From contig CP060501.1 of assembly GCA_024760545.1 (NCBI GenBank), positions 2,145,501 through 2,209,500 of the forward strand: 64,000 nucleotides of DNA, read 5' to 3'. Shown here piece after piece: positions 19,951 to 28,811 of this stretch; positions within the stretch are counted from its first letter, which is position 1; the number at the start of each line of letters is the position of its first letter. A program made the position numbers and the translations under genes. The notes under the pieces were generated by a model. It was not told the DNA's origin, did no database searches, and was given only the letters and a program-made list of their open reading frames with translations. The stretch is from Nitrospira sp. GTDB taxonomy: Bacteria; Nitrospirota; Nitrospiria; Nitrospirales; Nitrospiraceae.

Positions 19951-22518
19951 CTAGAGCTTCGCAGCGATTTTATCGATGGCATAGGCCTCGACGATATCAC
20001 CGGATTTGATATCATTGAAGTTTTCGATGCTCAAACCGCATTCATATCCTTGTTGAACTTCACGCACGTCGTCCTTGAACCGCCGTAAGGAGGCAAGCTT
20101 GCCCTGATACACCACGACGTTGTCCCGTATCACCCGGACCCCGGCGCTTGAGCGGGAGATCGTCCCATCGACGACGTATGATCCCGCGACAGGACCCACC
20201 TTCGGAATCGTAAACACCTGCCGGACTTCGGCTCTTCCGAGGACGCGCTCTTTCAGCGTGGGTTCGAGCAAGCCTTCCATCGCAGCCTTAATATCGGCAA
20301 TGGCGTCATAGATGATCGTGTAGAGCCTGATGTCAACGCCCTGCTGCTCAGCCAAGGCGGTTGCCTTGGGCTCGGGCCTGATGTTGAAGCCGATGATGAT
20401 GGCTCGCGACGCAGCGGCCAGCAGCACATCGGATTCCATGACTCCTCCAACTCCGTTATGAATCACACGGAGTTTGACGGCGTCTGTTGACAGCTTTTCG
20501 ACGGCGCCGGCCAACGCTTCCGACGATCCTTGTACGTCGGCCTTGATGACGATGGCCAATTCTTTCACCGACCCCTCTTGAATCTTCGCGAAGAGATCAT
20601 CCAGGGTGACTTTGGCCGGGCCGGTCAGCTCTGCAGCCCGTCTCTTTTGAGCTCGCTCTTCAGCAATCTCTCGGGCGACTCTCTCGTTGGAGACGACATG
20701 GAACACATCTCCCGCAGATGGCACCCCTGGCAATCCAATCATTTCCACTGGAATGGATGGTCCCGCCTCCTGCGTTTTCTCGCCACGATCATTAATGAGA
20801 GCCCGGACACGCCCGCTGAACGATCCCACGACATAGGCGTCTCCCACCCTGAGAGTCCCGCTCTGGACCAGTACCGTCGCCACCGGTCCTCGCCCGCGTT
20901 CAATCTTGGCTTCGATGACGGTGCCTTTCGCCTGTCGGTGTGGATCCGCTTTGAGTTCCAGCACCTCGGCCTGAAGGAGAATCATCTCGAGGAGCGTATC
21001 GAGTCCCGTTTTCTGCTTGGCGGACACCTCCACCATGATGGTATCACCGCCCCATGCTTCCGAGATCAAACCATGCTCCGAGAGGGCATTTCTGACACGG
21101 TCAGGGTTCGCGGTGGGTTTGTCGATCTTATTCATCGCCACGATCAGTGAAACGCCGGCCGCCTTGGCATGATGGATCGCTTCGATCGTTTGCGGCATGA
21201 CTCCATCGTCGGCTGCGACAACCAAAATGACGATATCCGTGATCTTGGCTCCGCGCGCTCGCATCGAGGTAAAGGCTTCATGGCCGGGAGTGTCCAGAAA
21301 CGTGACTTGTTTCCCGCGGACTGAGACCGTGTAGGCTCCGATATGTTGGGTAATGCCGCCGGCCTCACCTTCGGCCACTTTTGTTTGTCGAATCGCATCC
21401 AGCAAGGACGTCTTCCCGTGATCGACGTGGCCCATGATGGTGACGACGGGCGGTCGAGGTTCAGCCCGTTCCTTACCAGTTGCTTCAACCACATCTTGCA
21501 GCAACTCCTCGCCCACCTTCTCGACTGCTATTTCAATCTTCACACCACTTTCCTCGGCAAAAATTGATGCGGCGTCCAGATTCATCGGCTGATGGAATGT
21601 CAGCATTTGGCCCATATCCATCAGCTTTCGAACGATGTCCGCCGGCCGCTGACCGATCAACTCGGCAAATTCCTTCACCGTCGTCCGCGGGGTGACCTTG
21701 ACACTTTTCCGACGTGGCTTGGTGATTTCTGCCGGCGTGCTATGGTGCACATGTTTGGACCGGTCATCGCGTCGCTGTAAAGGAATCGCGCGAAGATCCT
21801 GCCAGCGGGCGGCGTCCTCGCGAAATTTCACATCCTGCTGCTCGTCTCGTGGACGAGTCGGCTTTCGTACTTTCTTGAGTTTGTCCTTTTGCCCCTCGGC
21901 CTGGATGGCCTCGAAAGCCATACTCTTCTTTTTGCCCGTCACCGGCTCTACAGTCGCCGCCACGACAGTGGGTGGGGCTAGCGTCGGCTTCGGCGGCATC
22001 TCTTCCGGCTTGGAAACGACCGGAGCGGGAGCCGGTGGTACGATCTCATCTGGAACTTCCTCTGTTCGAGAGCTATGATCGACCGCTCCGCCGAGAACGG
22101 GATGCTCAGGAGACACGGATGGAACAGGTGTCGCGGTTACCACCGCGGACTGCACCGAACGGTCGCCTTCAAAAACCGTAGCGGGGGAAACGACCTCGAG
22201 CGGTTCATCCTCTTTCTTTCGCTTGATCAGAATACGGCGCTTGTCAGGCTTCGGCGGTTCTTCTGCGGGCTGGCTCCTGGCCGTCACGGCTTTGCCGTGA
22301 GCCGCATCCTGAATGGATCTGACACCAGACTCCCCCTCGGCCCCTGTTCCCTGACCTTTCAATTTCGGGGCAAGCTTATCCAACACTTTTTGAACGATGT
22401 CATCGTCCAGAGTGCTGCTATGAGACGTGACTGATACCCCGATCTTTTTGAGCTCGGGGATGAGCACACGATTCTCCATTCCTAACTTCTTCGCGAGTTC
22501 GTATACACGCATGGTCAT
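19951..22518 (-). CDS. infB: Translation initiation factor IF-2
   Basis: GTPase that delivers initiator tRNA to the 30S subunit. The start is placed at ATG 22518 ([14 protein letters not shown]); the next ATG at 22512 gives the classic [12 protein letters not shown] start. The open frame reaches further into nusA but that part is not IF-2. After a disordered Pro/Glu/Lys-rich N-terminus (to about residue 290), the G domain begins with [15 protein letters not shown] near residue 363. It is followed by DTPGHEAF and MNKIDKP. Domains II-IV complete 855 residues. The nusA stop is 16 bases upstream. Confidence 0.97.
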   Translation of the reverse strand: MTMRVYELAKKLGMENRVLIPELKKIGVSVTSHSSTLDDDIVQKVLDKLAPKLKGQGTGAEGESGVRSIQDAAHGKAVTARSQPAEEPPKPDKRRILIKRKKEDEPLEVVSPATVFEGDRSVQSAVVTATPVPSVSPEHPVLGGAVDHSSRTEEVPDEIVPPAPAPVVSKPEEMPPKPTLAPPTVVAATVEPVTGKKKSMAFEAIQAEGQKDKLKKVRKPTRPRDEQQDVKFREDAARWQDLRAIPLQRRDDRSKHVHHSTPAEITKPRRKSVKVTPRTTVKEFAELIGQRPADIVRKLMDMGQMLTFHQPMNLDAASIFAEESGVKIEIAVEKVGEELLQDVVEATGKERAEPRPPVVTIMGHVDHGKTSLLDAIRQTKVAEGEAGGITQHIGAYTVSVRGKQVTFLDTPGHEAFTSMRARGAKITDIVILVVAADDGVMPQTIEAIHHAKAAGVSLIVAMNKIDKPTANPDRVRNALSEHGLISEAWGGDTIMVEVSAKQKTGLDTLLEMILLQAEVLELKADPHRQAKGTVIEAKIERGRGPVATVLVQSGTLRVGDAYVVGSFSGRVRALINDRGEKTQEAGPSIPVEMIGLPGVPSAGDVFHVVSNERVAREIAEERAQKRRAAELTGPAKVTLDDLFAKIQEGSVKELAIVIKADVQGSSEALAGAVEKLSTDAVKLRVIHNGVGGVMESDVLLAAASRAIIIGFNIRPEPKATALAEQQGVDIRLYTIIYDAIADIKAAMEGLLEPTLKERVLGRAEVRQVFTIPKVGPVAGSYVVDGTISRSSAGVRVIRDNVVVYQGKLASLRRFKDDVREVQQGYECGLSIENFNDIKSGDIVEAYAIDKIAAKL

Positions 22519-22534
22519 CAGACAGTCCCGTGCT

Positions 22535-23686
22535 CTATCCGCTCGTCGCTTCCTCGGCTCTGGCGGCTTGCCGAGCTTCTTCTTGCAGCCGTTGCGCCTC
22601 GGCTTCCTCTGCAAGCGCCGCTTTGATTTCCTTATCTCGTTCGACTTTTTCCTTTTCGTATTCGGTTGCGCTGATGATATCGATTTTCCAGCCGGTTAAG
22701 CGCGCCGCCAATCGGACGTTCTGGCCGTTCTTGCCGATCGCCAGCGACAGTTGCGAGTCTGCTGCGACGACGAGCGCCGATTTTTTTTCTTCGTCAATAC
22801 CGACTTTTTCGATCGTCGCGGGGTTCAACGCTTCGGCAATGAAGACTCGCGGGTCCTGCGTCCAGGTAATGATGTCGATCTTCTCGCCACGTAACTCACG
22901 GACCACGGCCTGCACGCGGGATCCCTTGATGCCGACGCACGCTCCCACCGGATCCACGGCTTTTTCCCGTGAGGTCACAGCGATCTTCGTTCGATCTCCC
23001 GGCTCTCGAACCACCGATTTAATCTCGATGATTTTTTCCATGACTTCCGGCACTTCGAGTTCAAACAGCTTGGCCACGAATTGGGGGTGGCTGCGAGACA
23101 AAATAACCTGAACATCCTTCGGAGTACGACGGACTTCCAATAACATGGCCTTCACACGATCGCCGCGCCGATAGGTTTCGCGCGGAATCTGCTCTTGAAT
23201 CGGCAGGATGGCCTCCGTTTTCCCCAGATCGACCAGGTAGTTTCGGCGCTCCATACCGAGAATAATGCCGGTGACCAGATCCCCTTGACGCGTTGAGTAT
23301 TCTTTTTGTACGGCCTCCCATTCCGCCTCGCGAACCTTTTGAAAAATGACTTGTTTCGCGGTTTGGGCGGCAATTCTCCCCAGTTCATTCATTTCGATCA
23401 GCGATCCGATTTCATCGCCCACTTCGGCTTCACTGTCGTACTGACGAGCTTCCTGGAGCGAGATCTCCGCTTTGGGATTGCTGACGGTTTCCACGATCGT
23501 CTTTTTGGAGACGACAGAAATTTCTCCGGTCTTGGGATCGATCTCCACCTGAATATTTTCGGCCTGGCCGAAACGCTTCTTGGCGGCGGTCTGCAGGGCG
23601 GACTCGATGGCCCCGATGACGCGGGCCTTGTCGATTCCTTTCTGGCGCCCGATTTCGTCGATCACTGAAATCAGTTCTCGGTTCAT
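22535..23686 (-). CDS. nusA: Transcription termination/antitermination protein NusA
   Basis: RNA polymerase-bound elongation factor. The 383-residue protein has the N-terminal polymerase-binding domain (1 to about 125), an S1 domain (about 135-200, [20 protein letters not shown]), and two KH domains. The latter include [21 protein letters not shown] and [21 protein letters not shown] charged helical tail closes the protein. It lacks the acidic repeats that make E. coli NusA 495 residues long, which is normal outside the gammaproteobacteria. The ATG at 23686 is preceded by GGAG. It lies between rimP and infB, the usual order. Confidence 0.97.
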   Translation of the reverse strand: MNRELISVIDEIGRQKGIDKARVIGAIESALQTAAKKRFGQAENIQVEIDPKTGEISVVSKKTIVETVSNPKAEISLQEARQYDSEAEVGDEIGSLIEMNELGRIAAQTAKQVIFQKVREAEWEAVQKEYSTRQGDLVTGIILGMERRNYLVDLGKTEAILPIQEQIPRETYRRGDRVKAMLLEVRRTPKDVQVILSRSHPQFVAKLFELEVPEVMEKIIEIKSVVREPGDRTKIAVTSREKAVDPVGACVGIKGSRVQAVVRELRGEKIDIITWTQDPRVFIAEALNPATIEKVGIDEEKKSALVVAADSQLSLAIGKNGQNVRLAARLTGWKIDIISATEYEKEKVERDKEIKAALAEEAEAQRLQEEARQAARAEEATSG

Positions 23687-23736
23687 ACCTTACGCTCCTG
23701 CATCCGGTGACCACACACGATGACCTACCTCGCGCA

Positions 23737-24243
23737 CTAAATCTTCACGACCAGCTTTGTCTCCGCAATCATCTCTCGGTCTAATTCGATCGTCTGAGGG
23801 TTCCGTGTTGTGGCGACAGCCAGCACGATCACCTGCTCATCCGCCCGTATCAGCTGCCCGGCGATCTTCCATTGACCTTCGAGTGGTTGTCGAAGCTTGA
23901 CACTGACCTCTTTTCCGATTGCTCGCTGATAGTCCTGTAGCCGTTTAAAGGGCCGATCCAAACCTGGCGAAGAGATTTCAAGGGTATATGCGTGAGGGAA
24001 CGGATCGGCCACGTCGAGTGCCGGCCCTAAGGTTTTATGTGCCTGCTCACAGTCTGTTATGGTGACTCCGCCCGGCTTATCGATGAGCACACGAACGACC
24101 GAGCGAGGACCTCGTCCCACACACACCACGTCAATCAACTCTAGTCCGAGCGTCCATAAGATCGGTGCAATGATCCCGTGCAACCGGTCGGCAACCGGTT
24201 GCAGACCACCACCCGGTATGCTCAACCTATTTTCCCTTGACAT
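23737..24243 (-). CDS. rimP: Ribosome maturation factor RimP
   Basis: Needed for 30S assembly. The protein shows the family blocks LELIDVVCVGRGPRSVVRVLIDKPGGVTI-type sequence and HAYTLEISSPGLDRP. The start at 24243 gives 168 residues, slightly long for the family (about 150). The frame remains open to 24312, across the terminator hairpin. No Shine-Dalgarno sequence precedes 24243, so a start a few codons later is possible. It is the first gene of the nusA-infB operon, and the hairpin directly before it may regulate the whole operon. Confidence 0.88.
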   Translation of the reverse strand: MSRENRLSIPGGGLQPVADRLHGIIAPILWTLGLELIDVVCVGRGPRSVVRVLIDKPGGVTITDCEQAHKTLGPALDVADPFPHAYTLEISSPGLDRPFKRLQDYQRAIGKEVSVKLRQPLEGQWKIAGQLIRADEQVIVLAVATTRNPQTIELDREMIAETKLVVKI

Positions 24244-24252
24244 GTGTCCAAA

Positions 24253-24277
24253 CAAAAAAGTGGGCTTGAGCCCACTT
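24253..24277 (-). terminator. Intrinsic terminator between the dat operon and rimP
   Basis: Read on the minus strand, AAGTGGGCT and AGCCCACTT form a perfect eight- to nine-base-pair stem with a tiny loop, followed at once by T6-G-T3. This is a textbook intrinsic terminator for transcripts leaving the dat gene. On the plus strand there is no T run. It ends only about ten bases before the rimP ATG, which leaves no room for a separate rimP promoter downstream of it. Confidence 0.85.
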
Positions 24278-24322
24278 ACAGAGGGAGCACCATACCACGC
24301 ACCCCGGAGCAAAGCAAGAGCA

Positions 24323-25162
24323 CTAGCCGGTCAACAGCGCCCATCGAGCAGCCAGCGTCTTCGTGATCGGGCCCGGTCGGCCAGAGCCGATGGTTTTCCC
24401 ATCGACTCGGACAACCCCAAGGACTTCGAGCGTGGTTCCAGTCAGAAACACCTCGTCTGCCGAGTACAGAGACTCGACTGGAATAAATCGCTCTTCGATG
24501 GCGATGGTCTCCTTCTTCGCCAACTCCAACACCACTGCTCTTGTGACACCGGACAAAATTCGAGGCCCTTCCGGAGCCGTCACGATCACTTCGTCTTGAA
24601 TGGCCATGACATTGCTCAGGGCACCTTCCATCACGAGACCGTCTCGAACCAAAATTGTTTCGAAGACTCCCGCTTTTTTCGCCTCTTCACGCGCAAGCAC
24701 GTTGGCCAGCAGATTGACGCTTTTGATGTCGCACCGCCCCCATCGTAGATCTTCCCGCGTACATGCCGTCACGCCGGCGTGACGTATCTCGGGAGTCAGG
24801 GGATGAAACTCTCTGATCGTCATGACGACTGTCGGACGGCTGTCGGAAGGAAAGCGATGCTCCCGAGGAGCCACCCCTCTGGTAATCTGGATATAAATCT
24901 TGGCATCCCGATATCCGGCTAGGCTGAGTCCGTGTTGAATCCACTGTATCCATGACGCTCTGGTATACGGCTGAAGAATAGAGAGTTCATTTGCACTCCG
25001 CTCAAGTCGGTCAAGATGCGCTCCCACTTCGAAAGGAACCGCTCGATAAGTCCGAATGACTTCGTAGACGGCATCTCCGAATTGAAAGCCTCGATCATCG
25101 ATGGAAACGGTGGCCTCCTGCCACGGAAGAAAGCGACCGTTGATAAAGGCGATATCAGGCAT
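24323..25162 (-). CDS. D-amino-acid transaminase (fold-type IV aminotransferase)
   Basis: Class IV PLP aminotransferase of 279 residues. IDDRGFQFGDAVYEVIRTY near residue 20 and the PLP lysine in RCDIKSVNLLANVLA near residue 145 match D-alanine aminotransferase more closely than branched-chain aminotransferase, as does ETILVRDGLVMEG. A D-amino-acid transaminase would supply D-glutamate or D-alanine for peptidoglycan. The specificity is inferred from these motifs and aminodeoxychorismate lyase is the other relative. The start ATG lies four bases after the stop of the chagasin-like gene. Confidence 0.85.
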   Translation of the reverse strand: MPDIAFINGRFLPWQEATVSIDDRGFQFGDAVYEVIRTYRAVPFEVGAHLDRLERSANELSILQPYTRASWIQWIQHGLSLAGYRDAKIYIQITRGVAPREHRFPSDSRPTVVMTIREFHPLTPEIRHAGVTACTREDLRWGRCDIKSVNLLANVLAREEAKKAGVFETILVRDGLVMEGALSNVMAIQDEVIVTAPEGPRILSGVTRAVVLELAKKETIAIEERFIPVESLYSADEVFLTGTTLEVLGVVRVDGKTIGSGRPGPITKTLAARWALLTG

Positions 25163-25165
25163 CGC

Positions 25166-25504
25166 TCATTTCCCGGGTAGAGGTTCCGCCTCTATTCTGA
25201 ACAGCCGACGATCTTCCGCGGTAAATTTCCACCCCATCCGTTTTTCAAACACCAGCTGATACACCCCCGGCTGCACGGCTTTGAACTCAAAGATTCGCTG
25301 TCCATTTTCCACTGCATTATTGCTCGCAATTTGGAGGAACTCATCACTGAGGAGAGCGAGTCCTTTCGTGTCATAGGACGGCACCCACTGCTCGCCTCTC
25401 GTCCGATCTTCCCATAGATGAATGACAAATGGCCGGTCGACCGTGACCTTGCGGCAGTCGCTGCTGTCCAATGCTTGGCTGTGATCGGTACCGGAAACAT
25501 TCAT
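25166..25504 (-). CDS. Chagasin-like (I42 family) cysteine-protease inhibitor candidate
   Basis: A 112-residue protein that resembles the chagasin fold. It has a beta strand near RPFVIHLWEDRTRGEQW, where the family's loop before Trp lies, and the late tract GVYQLVFEKRMGWKF, which matches the usual RPWE-like final loop. I42 proteins inhibit papain-type proteases by inserting these loops. No signal peptide is visible, so it may act in the cytoplasm. It lies four bases before dat and 48 bases after the Rieske gene. The family call rests on pattern recognition alone. Confidence 0.6.
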   Translation of the reverse strand: MNVSGTDHSQALDSSDCRKVTVDRPFVIHLWEDRTRGEQWVPSYDTKGLALLSDEFLQIASNNAVENGQRIFEFKAVQPGVYQLVFEKRMGWKFTAEDRRLFRIEAEPLPGK

Positions 25505-25552
25505 GTCTCTATCCTCGTACGCAAAGACACTCGTTACGCTGGATCTCTCGTC

Positions 25553-25870
25553 TTATACTCTCCGCCGAGGACCGACCATGATATCGGTTCCATCCACCCG
25601 AACTTCGTAGCTTCCCACACAATACCCGCCGCCGTCGGTGCCCTGCCCGTTGCGGATATCAAAGGCGAGATCATGCCAAGGGCAGGCAATGACATATCCC
25701 TTGAGCCTCCCCTCAATAAGCGGGCCTCCCTCATGGGGACAGCTATTATGGATGGCGTAAAATTTCCCCTCAATGTTGAACAAGGCAATCGGCCGGTCAT
25801 TGACTGTGACGATCTTTGACTTTCCCGGAGGCAATTCTTCGATCTGTGCAACCTTGTGAAACTCATCCAT
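25553..25870 (-). CDS. Rieske [2Fe-2S] ferredoxin-like protein
   Basis: A 105-residue soluble Rieske protein. The cluster ligands are visible as CPHEGGP (Cys44, His46) and CPWHDLAFD (Cys63, His66). It resembles the ferredoxin components of dioxygenases and the small NirD-like proteins (FNIEGKFYAIHNSCPHEGG). No oxygenase is near, so the electron partner is unknown. The start ATG at 25870 is chosen because it begins the domain (MDEFHKVAQIEELPPG) and has AAAAGGA upstream; the open frame extends to 26038 into the DUF192 gene. Confidence 0.9.
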   Translation of the reverse strand: MDEFHKVAQIEELPPGKSKIVTVNDRPIALFNIEGKFYAIHNSCPHEGGPLIEGRLKGYVIACPWHDLAFDIRNGQGTDGGGYCVGSYEVRVDGTDIMVGPRRRV

Positions 25871-25902
25871 CGTGATTCTATCCTTTTCCCGCGCCTCAAC
25901 GC

Positions 25903-26403
25903 CTACAGGCGAAGGGCGTACTTGAGTTCGTCGGTTTTTGCAACTCCAGCCTTTTTGATGAACCCCGATTCCGTCTGGATCACATAGCGAGCGTCTTCCG
26001 GCGGTGGTCCGTACAATGGGCACGGATCTTTGGCGCATGGTTCCGCATGCTCCAGCATGTGCACCACATGATGGCTTTCGTCCACCCAGAGAATGTCGAT
26101 GGGAAATCGATATTCCTTGGTCGTGACGCGATGCAGACCGTTTTGTTCAAAGATATAAAGCATGCCGCTATTTGGAGGCAATGCATCGCGAAAGGCGAGT
26201 CCAAAGAGCAACTTCTCCGGGGTATCCGCCACTTCAGCTTCCAGCTCGACTCCGCTGGGGAACGTCACGACAATGATGCTCGATTCTTTACGCTCAACGA
26301 GAAAAACTGAAGCGCTCATCAGAAGGAGGGCGAGCAGGACCATCATGATGATCCGCTTCTTCCTCTGTTCTCGATTGTTCGCTTGAGTCTGACCGGTTGA
26401 CAT
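25903..26403 (-). CDS. DUF192 family protein, membrane anchored
   Basis: Residues 15-40 form one hydrophobic helix (MMVLLALLLMSASVFLV), so the domain should face the periplasm. The rest is a DUF192 domain: VEADTPEKLLFGLAFRDALPPNSGMLYIF-type sequence, FPIDILWVDESHHVVH, and the late ARYVIQTESGFIKKAGV. The function of DUF192 is not established. The ATG at 26403 is used (166 residues); a TTG at 26439 is an alternative, and neither has a good ribosome site. The gene is followed by the Rieske gene after 32 bases. Confidence 0.85.
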   Translation of the reverse strand: MSTGQTQANNREQRKKRIIMMVLLALLLMSASVFLVERKESSIIVVTFPSGVELEAEVADTPEKLLFGLAFRDALPPNSGMLYIFEQNGLHRVTTKEYRFPIDILWVDESHHVVHMLEHAEPCAKDPCPLYGPPPEDARYVIQTESGFIKKAGVAKTDELKYALRL

Positions 26404-26433
26404 GGAGAAGAGTAATGATTTGTTCTTCACTGA

Positions 26434-26970
<537 letters not shown>

Positions 26971-26991
26971 CCTGCTGCTGATGTGCACCGC

Positions 26992-27033
26992 AAAAGGCCC
27001 CGGTTCTTCAAGAACCGGGGCCTTTTGTTTTTG
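26992..27033. terminator. Bidirectional intrinsic terminator after the ferredoxin gene
   Basis: AAAAGGCCCCGGTTCTT and its complement AAGAACCGGGGCCTTTT form a stem of about 17 base pairs with almost no loop, followed by GTTTTT on the plus strand and an A run before it. It can end both the ferredoxin transcript (plus) and the cupredoxin transcript (minus). Confidence 0.88.
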
Positions 27034-27107
27034 ACTCTGTCGCGTCTAAAAAGAAAGGCCTCAGTGATCTTCACCGAAGCCTTTCAATCGACTCGAAACG
27101 CGGCGCA

Positions 27108-27584
27108 CTATTTCAACATCACCAGCTTGCCGCCGACGTGGCCCGGATGCAAGTGGCAACGATATTCGAGGACGCTCCCTGCCGCATAAAACAAATCGCT
27201 GGTCGGAACGCCGATGTACCGCGTCTCCCCGGGCTTGAGCACCAGCTTTGTATCCAGAACAGTCGGTGCCGATTGATTCACGGCGGCGCTCAGATGAAAC
27301 CCATGTTCAGCTGTCGCATTGTTCGTCACCTTCAAAAGAACCGGTGAACCTGGACGTGTCTTAAAATCGATGACCGTCGTGGGAGGATACCAGGTCTTCA
27401 TGTTACCTATCTCGATGGCGTAGAACGCGGCATCGACACTCAGTTCCTTAAACGGCTGCCCGACGACAGATCCAGTTTCCAGATCACCGATCTCGACACC
27501 ACCTGCTTGAAGCGCGTACGAACCCGAAGCCCCAGCCAGCACCATTCCAAGGCCGAAAAAGACCGACAATATCATCTTGCCCAT
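27108..27584 (-). CDS. Cupredoxin-like periplasmic copper protein
   Basis: A 158-residue exported protein with a signal peptide (about 1-24, ending YALQ). The mature part has cupredoxin strands with TAEHGFHLS as the likely first ligand His region and YRCHLHPGH, a Cys and His cluster like the type 1 copper loop. A blue-copper electron carrier or copper-binding role is likely; a missing Met axial ligand would not rule this out. The ATG at 27584 follows AAGGGGGG. Similar proteins surround nitrogen- and copper-redox genes in nitrifiers, but none is next to this one. Confidence 0.75.
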   Translation of the reverse strand: MGKMILSVFFGLGMVLAGASGSYALQAGGVEIGDLETGSVVGQPFKELSVDAAFYAIEIGNMKTWYPPTTVIDFKTRPGSPVLLKVTNNATAEHGFHLSAAVNQSAPTVLDTKLVLKPGETRYIGVPTSDLFYAAGSVLEYRCHLHPGHVGGKLVMLK

Positions 27585-28012
27585 GACTACCCCCCTTGCA
27601 AGAAAAGAAGAGATAAATAGAGGCTTGTGAATATATGACGCTAAAGTTTGGAGGACGTGAAGGCTTTTGTAATGTGCACCCTTGTCATTATCTATAGAGT
27701 ATTGCCGACTTGTAACACCTCGCGCGGCGATTCTTATAACATAGGGGTCAAAACGGAAGCAACCGAATTGGAAGTGCCCCTGTCGAAGGAATCGGCGACA
27801 CTAATTCAGACCACGAGATGACAAGGCTCGTTTCTCTGGACTACCACCTCTTGGCCTCGGAATCCTTGAGAAATCCAAGACACTCGTCGAATCGATTCTG
27901 TTGCATGTAGCCTCGCCTGCTCGTGCCCCTTGTTTCGCCGGAGGGGCTCCGTGCCCCGACCTCGCTTAAGTATTTCCCGAAAGTGCCGATACAGCAGTCG
28001 AGGAACTACATC
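27585..28012. other. Intergenic region, 428 bases
   Basis: A divergent gap between the cupredoxin gene and the CBS-domain gene. It must contain both promoters. Small open frames occur on both strands (for example minus 27806-28126) but have no ribosome site and no protein-like character. No repeat, RNA gene or terminator was recognised. Confidence 0.45.
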
Positions 28013-28627
28013 ATGTCCATCATTTTGGCGGTCAATGGAATCGTAGAGACCTACCCGACCAAAACGACAGACCCTCGGCCTACCCGCGCCGAATCGGTTG
28101 GAGATCGGGAACATCATGGTCAACACTCAGCGTCTTTGGATCACTCAGCCTTAGCCGCGCAAACTGCGTATCAACAACAGAACCTCGAACGGCCACATCC
28201 GAAACCGGCGATCCTGGCGCGGGATTTGATGAAAGCCCCGGTCCTTTCACTTCCGTCCGACAGTACGTTGCTCGATGCCTGGGGCATCATGTCACACCGA
28301 GGATTCCATCATATTCCCGTCACTTCGCTGCATGCCACACTGGTCGGCATGATTTCTTATCGTGATCTGCTCGATCATGTGCCGGAGCTGATCACAGCGG
28401 CCGACAAGAGGCAGGCTTCAACGAGGCGATTAGCCGAAATCATGACTTCCCGAGTTATCTCCGCAACACCCACCACGGAGATCCGAGAAATCGCCCGCGT
28501 CATGTTGGATGAACAGATTCATGCGGTTCCCATCTTGGATCATGACCGTCACCTAGTCGGCATTCTCTCCACACAGGACCTGCTTCAGGGCATCGCGAAC
28601 CATGGTCCGCTCGAGCTCTGGACCTGA
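28013..28627 (+). CDS. Tandem CBS-domain protein
   Basis: A 204-residue cytoplasmic protein. A His- and Gln-rich N-terminal stretch (1-65) is followed by two CBS domains. The first is near 68-125 (DLMKAPVLSLPSDSTLLDAW, FHHIPV) and the second near 140-198 (IMTSRVISATPTTEI, HAVPILDHDRHLVGILSTQDLL). CBS pairs bind adenine nucleotides and sense energy state. No effector domain is fused, so the target is unknown. The ATG at 28013 has GAGGA eight bases upstream; the open frame starts further left without a ribosome site. Confidence 0.88.
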   Translation: MSIILAVNGIVETYPTKTTDPRPTRAESVGDREHHGQHSASLDHSALAAQTAYQQQNLERPHPKPAILARDLMKAPVLSLPSDSTLLDAWGIMSHRGFHHIPVTSLHATLVGMISYRDLLDHVPELITAADKRQASTRRLAEIMTSRVISATPTTEIREIARVMLDEQIHAVPILDHDRHLVGILSTQDLLQGIANHGPLELWT

Positions 28628-28811
28628 CTTCCTAATCCATTGAAAAACATACCTATTGGCGGCACAAGCCCCTCATTTCATCAATCGGTCCGTCGGATGC
28701 CCCCTCAAAAGACCGTGCCTCCTCCGTAGGATAGTCAGGCTGACCCTCCGGTAATACGGTGGTACCCACCACAGAACCGCAAAAAACTTCGGCCCCCAGG
28801 AACATTCATAA

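Noticed and set aside
28628-28811. A possible c-di-GMP riboswitch ahead of the BcsA-like gene
   Set aside because: The context is tempting and there is a small GGTGG/CCACC hairpin near 28763-28775, but the conserved GEMM core sequences are absent.
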